NCBI GenBank assembly: GCA_944382705.1
Contig: CALWNE010000052.1
Coordinates: 1-30,540, forward strand
DNA length: 30,540 nucleotides
Source: an uncultured Allofournierella sp.
Lineage (GTDB): Bacteria > Bacillota > Clostridia > Oscillospirales > Ruminococcaceae
Reading direction: 5' to 3'
The notes under the pieces are model-generated. The model was not told where the DNA came from and did no database searches. It worked only from the letters and a program-made list of their open reading frames with translations. Shown piece after piece: positions 16,538 through 23,459 of the stretch; position 1 is the stretch's first letter, and each line of letters starts with the position of its first letter. The position numbers were made by a program, and so were the translations under genes.

Positions 16538-16566
16538 TTGACGGCGGAAAATAGCGTTGTTATAAT
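16538..16566 (+). promoter_or_regulatory. Near-consensus promoter of the aminotransferase gene
   Basis: TTGACG (16538-16543), a 17-bp spacer and TATAAT (16561-16566). The transcript should start near 16573 and have a leader of about 75 nt. The leader contains a small AGTGCA/TGCACT hairpin but no attenuator with a T run. Confidence 0.9.
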
Positions 16567-16648
16567 GGATTAATATAGTAAAGTGCAAAATGCACTGTGG
16601 GCAGGCATTGATTGGCCTGTGGTGTGGAATGAAAGGATGTGCAACGGA

Positions 16649-17674
16649 ATGGAAAAGAAAAATCTGGATTGGCAGAATCTTGGTTTTGCCTACCATCAGG
16701 CGGATTGGCGCTATAAAGCTGAGTATAAAGATGGGGCCTGGAGCGCAGGCGAACTGACCCAGGATGCAACGGTGGTGCTGAATGAGTGCGCCGGTGTGCT
16801 GCAATACTGCCAGGCCGTGTTTGAGGGCTTGAAGGCATACACCACCCAGTCTGGCAGCATTGTGACCTTCCGGCCGGATCAGAACGCAGCCCGGCTGCAG
16901 GATTCTGCACGGGGGCTGGAGATTCCTCCGCTGCCCACCGAGCAGTTTATGGAGGCGGTGGACCAGGTAGTGCGGGCCAATGCCCACTGGGTACCCCCTT
17001 ACGGTACAGGTGCATCCTTGTATCTGCGCCCCTACATCTTTGCAAAGGGGCCTGTTATTGGCGTGAAGCCCTCCTTGGAGTATGAGTTCCGCCTGTTCTG
17101 CACCCCGGTGGGGCCCTATTTCAGCAAAGGGGCAAAGGCACTGCGCCTGTGCGTCAGCGATCGGGACCGGGCAGCCCCCCACGGTACCGGACACCTGAAA
17201 GCTGGTTTGAACTATGCCATGAGTTTGCACGCATTGATGCAGGCCCATGAGAACGGCTACGACGAGAACCTCTACCTGGATGCAGCCACCCGCACCTTTG
17301 TGGAGGAAACCGGCGGCGCGAACCTGCTGTTTGTAACCCCGGAAGGCAAGGTTGTGGTGCCCCAGTCTCCCTCCATTCTGCCCTCCATCACCCGTAAGTC
17401 GCTGATTTATGTGGCGCAGGCGGTGCTGGGCTTAACGGTGGAGGAGCGGCCTGTGCGGCTGGATGAGCTGGAGCAGTTTGCAGAATGCGGTCTGTGCGGC
17501 ACCGCAGCAGTAATCTCTCCGGTGGGCTGTGTGGTGGACCACGGCAAGGAAATCCATTTTGAAAAAACTGCCCAGGGCCATGGCCCTGTAACCGGCAAGC
17601 TGTATGAGATGCTGACCGGAATGCAGTATGGCCTGGTGGAAGCCCCGGAAGGCTGGATTCACACCATCTGTTAA
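16649..17674 (+). CDS. ilvE: Branched-chain amino acid aminotransferase
   Basis: The 341-residue class IV PLP-dependent aminotransferase interconverts valine, leucine and isoleucine with their 2-oxo acids using glutamate/2-oxoglutarate. Landmarks are YCQAVFEGLKAY, the TFRPDQNAARL stretch, LYLRPYIFA, the PLP Schiff-base Lys at about residue 184 in HLKAGLNYA, ATRTFVEETGGANLLFV, and LCGTAAVISPVG. Length matches the IlvE/BCAT type with a 340-360-residue chain. ATG 16649 is chosen because the family N-terminus starts there and AAAGGA lies 11 nt upstream; an in-frame ATG at 16637 and a longer start at 16583 are less likely. It has its own strong promoter and terminator. Confidence 0.94.
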   Translation: MEKKNLDWQNLGFAYHQADWRYKAEYKDGAWSAGELTQDATVVLNECAGVLQYCQAVFEGLKAYTTQSGSIVTFRPDQNAARLQDSARGLEIPPLPTEQFMEAVDQVVRANAHWVPPYGTGASLYLRPYIFAKGPVIGVKPSLEYEFRLFCTPVGPYFSKGAKALRLCVSDRDRAAPHGTGHLKAGLNYAMSLHALMQAHENGYDENLYLDAATRTFVEETGGANLLFVTPEGKVVVPQSPSILPSITRKSLIYVAQAVLGLTVEERPVRLDELEQFAECGLCGTAAVISPVGCVVDHGKEIHFEKTAQGHGPVTGKLYEMLTGMQYGLVEAPEGWIHTIC

Positions 17675-17740
17675 GGCGCAAAAAGCGGCGGAAAATTGGA
17701 ACAGATTGCCCTAAAATACAACGCCGTCTCGTAAATAAGA

Positions 17741-17783
17741 GCCGGGTTTGCAGGCAGGTTAGCCGCAAACCCGGCCTTTTTTG
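17741..17783 (+). terminator. Terminator of the aminotransferase gene
   Basis: The 11-bp stem GCCGGGTTTGC (17741-17751) / GCAAACCCGGC (17765-17775) has a 13-nt loop and is followed by CTTTTTT. Confidence 0.88.
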
Positions 17784-17814
17784 GCAGACTGCGCAGCAAC
17801 AGCAGGGGGCAGAA

Positions 17815-17843
17815 TTGCCAGTGAAATTTATTTTTGCTACAAT
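17815..17843 (+). promoter_or_regulatory. Promoter of the amidase gene
   Basis: TTGCCA (17815-17820), a 17-bp spacer and an extended -10 TGCTACAAT (TACAAT at 17838-17843). The start point falls near 17850. This rules out the in-frame ATG at 17815 as the start of the amidase. Confidence 0.88.
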
Positions 17844-17892
17844 GATGCAAAACGCCCCACTAGATTGGGCTGTTACACAAAGGAGGAATCGC

Positions 17893-18699
17893 ATGGCCAT
17901 CAAACAAACCCAGAGGCCCAGGGTATCCGGGCTGCTGCCCACTCCAACACGCCATAAAAGGATGAAACTGGGGTTGATTGTGCTTGCAGCGCTGGCGGTC
18001 ATTGGCACCGGGGCTTTTTTGTTGAATAGCATCCGGTACCAGGGGGCCCTGGTGGTGGCCGTTGACCCTGGCCATGGAGGAACCGACCCAGGAGCGGCGG
18101 GCAGCGGGCTTGACGAATACCAGGTTACCTGGCAGACTGCCCAGTACCTAATGGAGCTGCTCAAAGAGGACAAGCGCTTTAAGCCCATACTTACCATTAC
18201 AAAAAAGGAGTCACAAAACAGCCAGTCCAGCCGGATTACCCCCAGCCAGCGGGCCCAGCGGGCCAGAGAAAAGGGAGCAGGGCTGTTTGTTTCCATCCAC
18301 TGCAATTCTGACGGTACCGGCGAGGCATACGGGTTTGAGTGCTATCCCGTACCACCCGGCCGCACCCACCACCAGCAGAGTATGCTGCTGGCACAGAGCA
18401 TTGCAGATGCCTTTGGGCAGCAGGGAGCCAGACTGCGGGGAACCCAGGGCCTGCGGTATGTATACTACAACCAGCAGGATGAAAAACGCTTTGTGGAAAT
18501 ACAGGATGACACTGTACAAACGGATTTGAGTTTTACGGTTCTGGAAGAATCCGGCTGCCCGGCGGTTTTGGCGGAACAGTGCTTTATCACCAATACACAG
18601 GATGCCCAGCGGTTTGCAAGCCAGGAGGGCTGCCAGCAGGCAGCACAGCTGTATTACCAGGGAATCTGTGCCTGGTATGAGCAGGCCGGTTTGGGTTAA
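17893..18699 (+). CDS. Membrane-anchored N-acetylmuramoyl-L-alanine amidase (Amidase_3)
   Basis: The 268-residue zinc amidase cleaves the bond between N-acetylmuramic acid and L-alanine in peptidoglycan. A basic N-terminus (RHKRMK) and one hydrophobic helix (about residues 25-44) anchor it, with the enzyme outside. The Amidase_3 domain begins at VVAVDPGHGG (metal His 61). It continues with the metal-Glu region around the second strand, RAREKGAGLFVSIHCNSD (third metal His), GFECYPVPP, and ends with the catalytic Glu in AVLAEQCFITN. AAGGAGG lies 6 nt before the ATG. It is similar in plan to CwlD-type and other clostridial amidases, but no sporulation genes are nearby, so a specific name is not given. 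Confidence 0.9.
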   Translation: MAIKQTQRPRVSGLLPTPTRHKRMKLGLIVLAALAVIGTGAFLLNSIRYQGALVVAVDPGHGGTDPGAAGSGLDEYQVTWQTAQYLMELLKEDKRFKPILTITKKESQNSQSSRITPSQRAQRAREKGAGLFVSIHCNSDGTGEAYGFECYPVPPGRTHHQQSMLLAQSIADAFGQQGARLRGTQGLRYVYYNQQDEKRFVEIQDDTVQTDLSFTVLEESGCPAVLAEQCFITNTQDAQRFASQEGCQQAAQLYYQGICAWYEQAGLG

Positions 18700-18836
18700 A
18701 ACAAGCATAATTTCAAAAAACAATAAATGGAAAAAATGGTATAAAAAACAGAAATAATTCCGATTAACTGGTTAAAAAAAGAGAAATTATGCAGGGTTTT
18801 TTGTTTGTTGTTACTAAAAAAACATGAGGAAATCAG
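18700..18836. other. AT-rich spacer upstream of the ABC exporter promoter
   Basis: No gene and no clear terminator for the amidase was found. An inverted repeat TTAAC-TG-GTTAA lies at 18764-18775, about 61 bp upstream of the -35 box of the exporter operon. It could be an operator, but it is short and sits in AT-rich DNA. Confidence 0.35.
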
Positions 18837-18866
18837 TTGACAAAGTCTAAAAAAATTCGATATACT
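18837..18866 (+). promoter_or_regulatory. Promoter of the ABC exporter operon
   Basis: TTGACA (18837-18842), an 18-bp spacer and TATACT (18861-18866). The start point falls at about 18872-18874, leaving a 138-nt leader that contains an intrinsic terminator. Confidence 0.85.
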
Positions 18867-18871
18867 AAATA

Positions 18872-19048
18872 ATGTATCGAAACAGCAGGGATAAAACCAG
18901 CGTAAGCTTGCAGGCTTACGCTCTTTTTATCGTTTGCAGGCTTTTGCACCGTCTTGAACGGGGCAGAAAGCCACAAAATAAAACAGAAAATGGAGGAGTG
19001 AATCGAATTTATGTACAAGCAATTGGCAAAATCGGTCCGGGAATATAA
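18872..19048 (+). CDS. Possible leaderless upstream ORF covering the attenuator
   Basis: An open frame of 58 codons starts at ATG 18872, which coincides with the expected transcription start, and ends with TAA at 19046-19048 inside the first exporter gene in another frame. It begins MYRNSRDKTSVSLQAYALF. It has no ribosome binding site, so it would have to be translated as a leaderless mRNA. If real, ribosomes on it would melt the terminator stem and run over the exporter's start site. This is a hypothesis; the peptide has no recognisable family. Confidence 0.22.
   Translation: MYRNSRDKTSVSLQAYALFIVCRLLHRLERGRKPQNKTENGGVNRIYVQAIGKIGPGI
18899..18930 (+). promoter_or_regulatory. Leader attenuator (intrinsic terminator inside 5' UTR)
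   Basis: The stem AGCGTAAGC (18899-18907) / GCTTACGCT (18914-18922) with loop TTGCAG is followed by CTTTTTAT. It lies about 25 nt after the predicted transcript start and about 80 nt before the first exporter gene. A second copy of TTGCAGGCTT at 18934-18943 repeats the loop and right arm and could offer an alternative pairing. The position indicates premature termination that is relieved under some condition. Confidence 0.72.
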
Positions 19049-20756
19049 GGGTCCATCCATCCAGGCAGTGGCCTTTGTGGCGCTGGAGTCCATGGTGGAA
19101 TGCATGATTCCCTTTTTAATTGCCCAGCTGGTGAACCAAATTAAGGCAGGGTGCAGCTTTGAGACCATTTTGTGGTATGGAGCTGGCCTGCTGGCATTGG
19201 CCGGAATGTCCCTTACCTTTGGTGCAGTTGCAGGCTCGGCAGCAGCTACTGCATCCAGCGGCTTTGCACGCAACCTGCGCAAGGATATGTTTTACCGTAT
19301 TCAGGATTATTCCTTTGAGAATATCGATAAATTTTCCGCTTCGTCGCTGGTTACCCGTTTGACCACCGACATCACCAATGTGCAGAACGCCTACATGATG
19401 ATGATTCGTGCAGCCATCCGCTGCCCCATGATGCTGGTATTCTCCTTCACCATGGCTTTTGTCATGGGCGGCCGTATGGCCGTTATCTTTTTGCTGGTGG
19501 CACCCATCCTGGGCATTGGTCTGTTTACGGTAATTCGCAAAGTAATGCCCTTGTTCCACCGGGTTTTTCAAAAATACGATGCCCTCAACCGTTCCATTCA
19601 GGAAAATGTTCAGGGTATGCGTGTAGTAAAATCCTATGTGCGCCAGGAGTACGAAAAGAAAAAGTTTGAGGCCGCTGCCGACGATGTATGTGCCGACTTT
19701 ACCCGTGCCGAAAAGATTTTGGCCATTAACAACCCCCTCATGCAGTTCTGCCTGTATGTGGTTATGGCGTTTGTGCTGTCCTTTGGTTCTTACACCATTA
19801 TTTCCACCCAGGGTACTGCCTTGGATGTGGGCCAGTTTTCCGCTCTGCTTACTTACAGTTTTCAGATTCTCAGCAGCCTGATGATGTTCTCCATGGTATT
19901 TGTTATGATTACCATGGCCACCGAGTCGGCGCATCGTATCATGGAGGTGCTCAACGAGGAAAGCACCCTGAAAAGCCCGGAAAACGGCCAAACCATGGTG
20001 GCAGACGGCAGTGTGGATTTTGAGAATGTGAGCTTTAAATATTCGGAGCATGCTGAGCGCATGGCCCTGAGCAACATCAACCTGCACATTAAGAGCGGCG
20101 AGACCATTGGTGTGATTGGCGGTACCGGATCTTCCAAATCCTCTTTGATTCAGATGATCAGCCGCCTTTACGACGCAACCGAGGGCACCGTAAAGGTAGG
20201 CGGCGTGGATGTGCGGGAATATGACCTGGAGGCTTTGCGCAACCAGGTTGCAGTGGTGCTGCAAAAGAATGTGCTGTTTAGCGGCACCATTAAGGAAAAC
20301 CTGCGCTGGGGCAACAAGTTTGCTTCCGATGAGGAAATCGAGGAAGCCTGCCGCCTGGCCTGTGCGGACGAATTTATCCAGCGTTTTCCGGACAAGTACG
20401 ACACTCATATTGAACAGGGCGGCTCCAATGTATCGGGCGGACAGAAGCAGCGTTTGTGCATTGCCCGTGCCCTGCTGAAAAAACCCAAGATTTTGATTTT
20501 GGACGACTCCACCAGTGCAGTGGACACCAAAACCGATGCACTGATTCGCCGTGCCTTTGCGGAATTTATTCCCGAAACCACCAAAATCATCATTGCCCAG
20601 CGTATCTCCTCGGTGGAGCAGGCTGACCGCATTGTGGTAATGGACGGCGGAACCATCAGCGCAGTGGGAACCCACGCCCAGCTGCTGGAGACCAGTGAAA
20701 TTTATCGGGAGGTTTACACCTCTCAGAATAAGGCAGGTGACGAAGATGCACGGTAA
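19011..20756 (+). CDS. ABC exporter half-transporter, degenerate-site subunit
   Basis: The 581-residue protein has an N-terminal ABC-type exporter membrane domain (six helices, about 1-310) and a C-terminal ATPase domain. Walker A is GGTGSSKSS (about 367-376, with Ser in place of the usual last Gly), the signature is VSGGQKQR, Walker B is ILILDDSTSAVD (Asp instead of the catalytic Glu), and the H-loop is IIAQRISS (Gln instead of His). These changes are typical of the non-catalytic half in heterodimeric Firmicute multidrug exporters such as BmrC/BmrD and YheI/YheH. GGAGGAG lies about 12 nt before the ATG. It overlaps the partner gene by 11 bp. The leader attenuator suggests induction by a signal, possibly the transported drug. 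Confidence 0.93.
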   Translation: MYKQLAKSVREYKGPSIQAVAFVALESMVECMIPFLIAQLVNQIKAGCSFETILWYGAGLLALAGMSLTFGAVAGSAAATASSGFARNLRKDMFYRIQDYSFENIDKFSASSLVTRLTTDITNVQNAYMMMIRAAIRCPMMLVFSFTMAFVMGGRMAVIFLLVAPILGIGLFTVIRKVMPLFHRVFQKYDALNRSIQENVQGMRVVKSYVRQEYEKKKFEAAADDVCADFTRAEKILAINNPLMQFCLYVVMAFVLSFGSYTIISTQGTALDVGQFSALLTYSFQILSSLMMFSMVFVMITMATESAHRIMEVLNEESTLKSPENGQTMVADGSVDFENVSFKYSEHAERMALSNINLHIKSGETIGVIGGTGSSKSSLIQMISRLYDATEGTVKVGGVDVREYDLEALRNQVAVVLQKNVLFSGTIKENLRWGNKFASDEEIEEACRLACADEFIQRFPDKYDTHIEQGGSNVSGGQKQRLCIARALLKKPKILILDDSTSAVDTKTDALIRRAFAEFIPETTKIIIAQRISSVEQADRIVVMDGGTISAVGTHAQLLETSEIYREVYTSQNKAGDEDAR

Positions 20757-22647
20757 TCCTACCATTAGCAAAAAAGATACATTGGTGCGCATTTTTAAAA
20801 CGCTGTTTTCCTTTTTTCCTGTAATGATGCCGCTGGTTGTGGTGTGCATTCTGTTCAGCGCCGTGGTCAGCTCCATGCCCGCTGTATTTATGCAGAATGT
20901 AATGGCCCTCATCGAAAAGAACTGGGCAGCAGGCGACTGGGCAGCGGCTGGCGGGCCTATCCTTAAACTGGTGGGGCTGCTGGTGGTGCTGTATGTACTG
21001 TCGCTGGCATCGGCCTTTACCTACACCCGCATGATGGCAATTATCACCCAGGGCTTTTTGAAAAAGCTGCGGGTGAAGATGTTCAGCAATATGCAGGATC
21101 TGCCCATCCGCTACTTTGACACCAACAACCACGGCGATATCATGAGTTACTACACCAACGATATCGATACCCTGCGGCAGCTGGTGTCCCAAAGTTTCCC
21201 CCAAATCACCATCACCCTGGTCTCCATGCTTACCATTACCTGCATCATGCTGTATTACAGCGTGTGGATGAGCCTGGTGGTAATTGGCGGTATAGCCATT
21301 ATGACCGTGCTGGTAAACAAGATTGGCGGAAATTCCGCCCGGTTCTTTTTGCAGCAGCAGCGTGCCCTGGGCCAGATGGAAGGCTATGTGGAGGAGATGA
21401 TGAACGGCCAGAAGGTGGTAAAGGTGTTCTGCCATGAGGAGGAAACCAAAGCCGACTTCGACCGCTGGAACGACGAGCTGTTTGGTGCCGCAGAAAGCGC
21501 CAACAAGTTTGCCAACATCCTGGCTCCTGTACTGAACAACATGGGCAACCTGATTTATGTGACCGTTGCAGTGGCCGGCGGCTTCTTTTTAATGTCCGGC
21601 ATTCCCAACCTGAGCATCTCCGGTTTGCCCCTGACCATCAGCATTGTGGTGCCCTTTTTGAACATGACCAAGCAGTTTGCAGGCAGCATTATGCAGGTGT
21701 CCCAGCAGATTAACGCAGTGATTATGGGTCTGGCAGGTGCACAGCGCATCTTCACCCTTCTGGACGAAAAGCCGGAGGAGGATGAAGGGTATGTAACCCT
21801 GGTAAACGCCAAGGAAAATGCAGACGGCAGCCTGACCGAGTGTGCTGAACGCACCAATGTATGGGCCTGGAAGCATCCCCACAAGGCAACCGGGATCATC
21901 ACCTACACCCGGCTACGGGGCCATGTGGAGCTGTTGGATGTGGACTTTGGCTACACCGCCAAAAAGACCGTGCTCCACGATGTAACCCTGTTTGCAGAGC
22001 CGGGCCAGAAGGTGGCCTTTGTGGGCGCCACCGGTGCAGGCAAAACCACCATCACAAACCTGATTAACCGGTTTTACGACATCCAGTCCGGCAAAATCCG
22101 GTACGATGGAATCAACATCCGCAAAATCAAAAAGGCAGATTTGCGGCGCAGCATGGGTATTGTGCTCCAGGATACCAACCTGTTTACCGGCACCGTGATG
22201 GAAAACATCCGTTACGGCAACCTGGATGCAGTGGATGAGGAGTGCATTGCCGCAGCCAAGCTGGCTGGTGCCCATGATTTTATCACCCGGCTGCCCGATG
22301 GCTACAACACCATGCTCACCGGCAACGGTGCCAGCCTGTCTCAGGGTCAGCGGCAGCTGCTGGCCATTGCCCGTGCGGCTGTGGCAGATCCCCCGGTTAT
22401 GATTATGGACGAGGCAACCAGCTCCATTGATACCCGTACCGAGGCCATTGTACAGGCAGGTATGGACGCTTTGATGACCGGCCGAACCGTATTTGTAATT
22501 GCACACCGACTTTCCACCGTAAAGAACGCAGATGTAATTATGGTACTGGAACAGGGCCGCATCATTGAGCGGGGCAGCCATGAGCAGCTGATTGCGCAAA
22601 AGGGCAAGTATTATCAGCTGTACACCGGCGCATTTGAATTGGAATAA
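20746..22647 (+). CDS. ABC exporter half-transporter, catalytic subunit
   Basis: The 633-residue partner has six membrane helices (about 20-330) with the coupling-helix region RYFDTNNHGDIMSYYTNDIDTLRQ. A 40-residue insert before the ATPase domain (around residues 350-390, with ADGSLTECAERTNVWAWKHP) is a feature of this clostridial exporter subfamily. The ATPase motifs are complete: Walker A GATGAGKTT (about 425), signature LSQGQRQ, Walker B VMIMDEATSSID with catalytic Glu, and H-loop IAHRLSTV. Together with the upstream subunit it makes a dimer with one active and one degenerate ATP site. ATG 20746 lies inside the end of the previous gene, with AGGCAGGTGACGAAG upstream. The frame from 20695 is too long for the family. 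Substrate unknown. Confidence 0.93.
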   Translation: MHGNPTISKKDTLVRIFKTLFSFFPVMMPLVVVCILFSAVVSSMPAVFMQNVMALIEKNWAAGDWAAAGGPILKLVGLLVVLYVLSLASAFTYTRMMAIITQGFLKKLRVKMFSNMQDLPIRYFDTNNHGDIMSYYTNDIDTLRQLVSQSFPQITITLVSMLTITCIMLYYSVWMSLVVIGGIAIMTVLVNKIGGNSARFFLQQQRALGQMEGYVEEMMNGQKVVKVFCHEEETKADFDRWNDELFGAAESANKFANILAPVLNNMGNLIYVTVAVAGGFFLMSGIPNLSISGLPLTISIVVPFLNMTKQFAGSIMQVSQQINAVIMGLAGAQRIFTLLDEKPEEDEGYVTLVNAKENADGSLTECAERTNVWAWKHPHKATGIITYTRLRGHVELLDVDFGYTAKKTVLHDVTLFAEPGQKVAFVGATGAGKTTITNLINRFYDIQSGKIRYDGINIRKIKKADLRRSMGIVLQDTNLFTGTVMENIRYGNLDAVDEECIAAAKLAGAHDFITRLPDGYNTMLTGNGASLSQGQRQLLAIARAAVADPPVMIMDEATSSIDTRTEAIVQAGMDALMTGRTVFVIAHRLSTVKNADVIMVLEQGRIIERGSHEQLIAQKGKYYQLYTGAFELE

Positions 22648-22670
22648 CCAGCAAAAATCAGCAAAAAAGG

Positions 22671-22704
22671 GGAGGGCGGCTGCCGTTGGCAGCCGCCCTC
22701 CTTA
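22671..22704 (+). terminator. Terminator of the ABC exporter operon
   Basis: The 14-bp stem GGAGGGCGGCTGCC (22671-22684) / GGCAGCCGCCCTCC (22688-22701) has loop GTT and is followed by TTATTGCTTT. Confidence 0.85.
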
Positions 22705-22763
22705 TTGCTTTGGAGCATCCAGCGGGACTTTGGTTTTAGAATCGCAGAAAATACAGTTTTGCC

Positions 22764-22791
22764 TTGCAAATATTTTTGCCTGTGCTAGAAT
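22764..22791 (+). promoter_or_regulatory. Promoter upstream of the DUF2871 gene
   Basis: TTGCAA (22764-22769), a 16-bp spacer and an extended -10 TGCTAGAAT (TAGAAT at 22786-22791). The transcript would start near 22798. Confidence 0.6.
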
Positions 22792-22900
22792 GAGAAAAAA
22801 GTGGGCTGTTGGCCGGCATTTTTTAAGCTGGGCAACCGGTATCTGGATTTTGTGGGTATGGTTTTGGATTTACGGCCTGAGCTATATGAGAAAGCTATGA
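22790..22900 (+). CDS. Possible Trp-rich single-helix membrane miniprotein (36 aa)
   Basis: The frame encodes 36 residues with a basic start (MRKKW), one hydrophobic segment (FLSWATGIWILWVWFWIYGL) and a basic end (MRKL). Six Trp occur in 36 residues. Its stop codon directly touches the AGGAGG of the DUF2871 gene, an arrangement seen in coupled genes. Against it: the ATG lies inside the predicted -10 box, so that promoter cannot express it from this ATG, and no ribosome binding site precedes it. It may be real with another promoter or start, a Trp-rich leader peptide, or chance. Confidence 0.3.
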   Translation: MRKKWAVGRHFLSWATGIWILWVWFWIYGLSYMRKL

Positions 22901-22917
22901 AGGAGGAATAATACAAG

Positions 22918-23361
22918 ATGAAGCGGTATATCAACGGGGCGATTGCCTATGCCATTTTGGGAATGGCGGGAGGAGTGTTTTATCGGGAGTTTACAAGGCA
23001 TTTTAACTATACCGAAAAGACAACCCTTTCTTTTGTGCACACACATTATCTTGTTTTGGGAATGGTGTTCTTTTTGCTGCTTTTGCTGCTGCAAAAAAAC
23101 AATCTGTTGCCACAGAACAACCGCAAACCGCTGCTGGTGTACCAGGTGGGATTAAATCTTACCTGCTGTATGCTGCTTGCGCGGGGTGTGGTGCAGGTGC
23201 TGGGCATGGTGCCTTCCGCTGCAATGCAGGGCAGCCTTTCTGGAATAGCCGGTATAGGGCATTGCCTGCTGGGTGTTGGACTTGTGTGGATTCTGGTGGG
23301 GATTCGGAGCAGTATTGCTGCCGCAGAGAGCACCAATAAAACCGACCATCAAACCGTTTGA
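22918..23361 (+). CDS. DUF2871 family membrane protein
   Basis: The 147-residue protein has four hydrophobic helices (about 5-22, 42-60, 72-93 and 108-128). Conserved features of DUF2871 are seen: GMAGGVFYREFT, FVHTHYLVLGM with two His in a membrane helix, and GIGHCLLGVGLVWILVGI. The membrane His could bind heme or metal, but no function is established for the family. AAGGAGGAATAATACAAG precedes the ATG. A possible 36-residue membrane ORF ends just upstream. A bidirectional terminator follows. Confidence 0.85.
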   Translation: MKRYINGAIAYAILGMAGGVFYREFTRHFNYTEKTTLSFVHTHYLVLGMVFFLLLLLLQKNNLLPQNNRKPLLVYQVGLNLTCCMLLARGVVQVLGMVPSAAMQGSLSGIAGIGHCLLGVGLVWILVGIRSSIAAAESTNKTDHQTV

Positions 23362-23380
23362 ATCGTTTACTGCAAATCAC

Positions 23381-23416
23381 AAAAGGGGCGGGCCGCTGGA
23401 TGGCCTGCCCCTTTTA
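23381..23416. terminator. Bidirectional terminator between DUF2871 and GH3 genes
   Basis: The stem AAAAGGGGCGGGCC (23381-23394) / GGCCTGCCCCTTTT (23402-23415) has one G-T pair and stands between two convergent genes. Confidence 0.82.
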
Positions 23417-23459
23417 TTGTTTGGAATGGATAAGGAAAAAATTCTTCTATGGCAGTGAT

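Noticed and set aside
16573..16648. Riboswitch or T-box in the ilvE leader
   Set aside because: Leader of about 75 nt without a terminator hairpin or a T-box TGGNACC motif.
17815..17892. N-terminal extension of the amidase
   Set aside because: The extension covers the -35 and -10 boxes; ATG 17893 has AAGGAGG.
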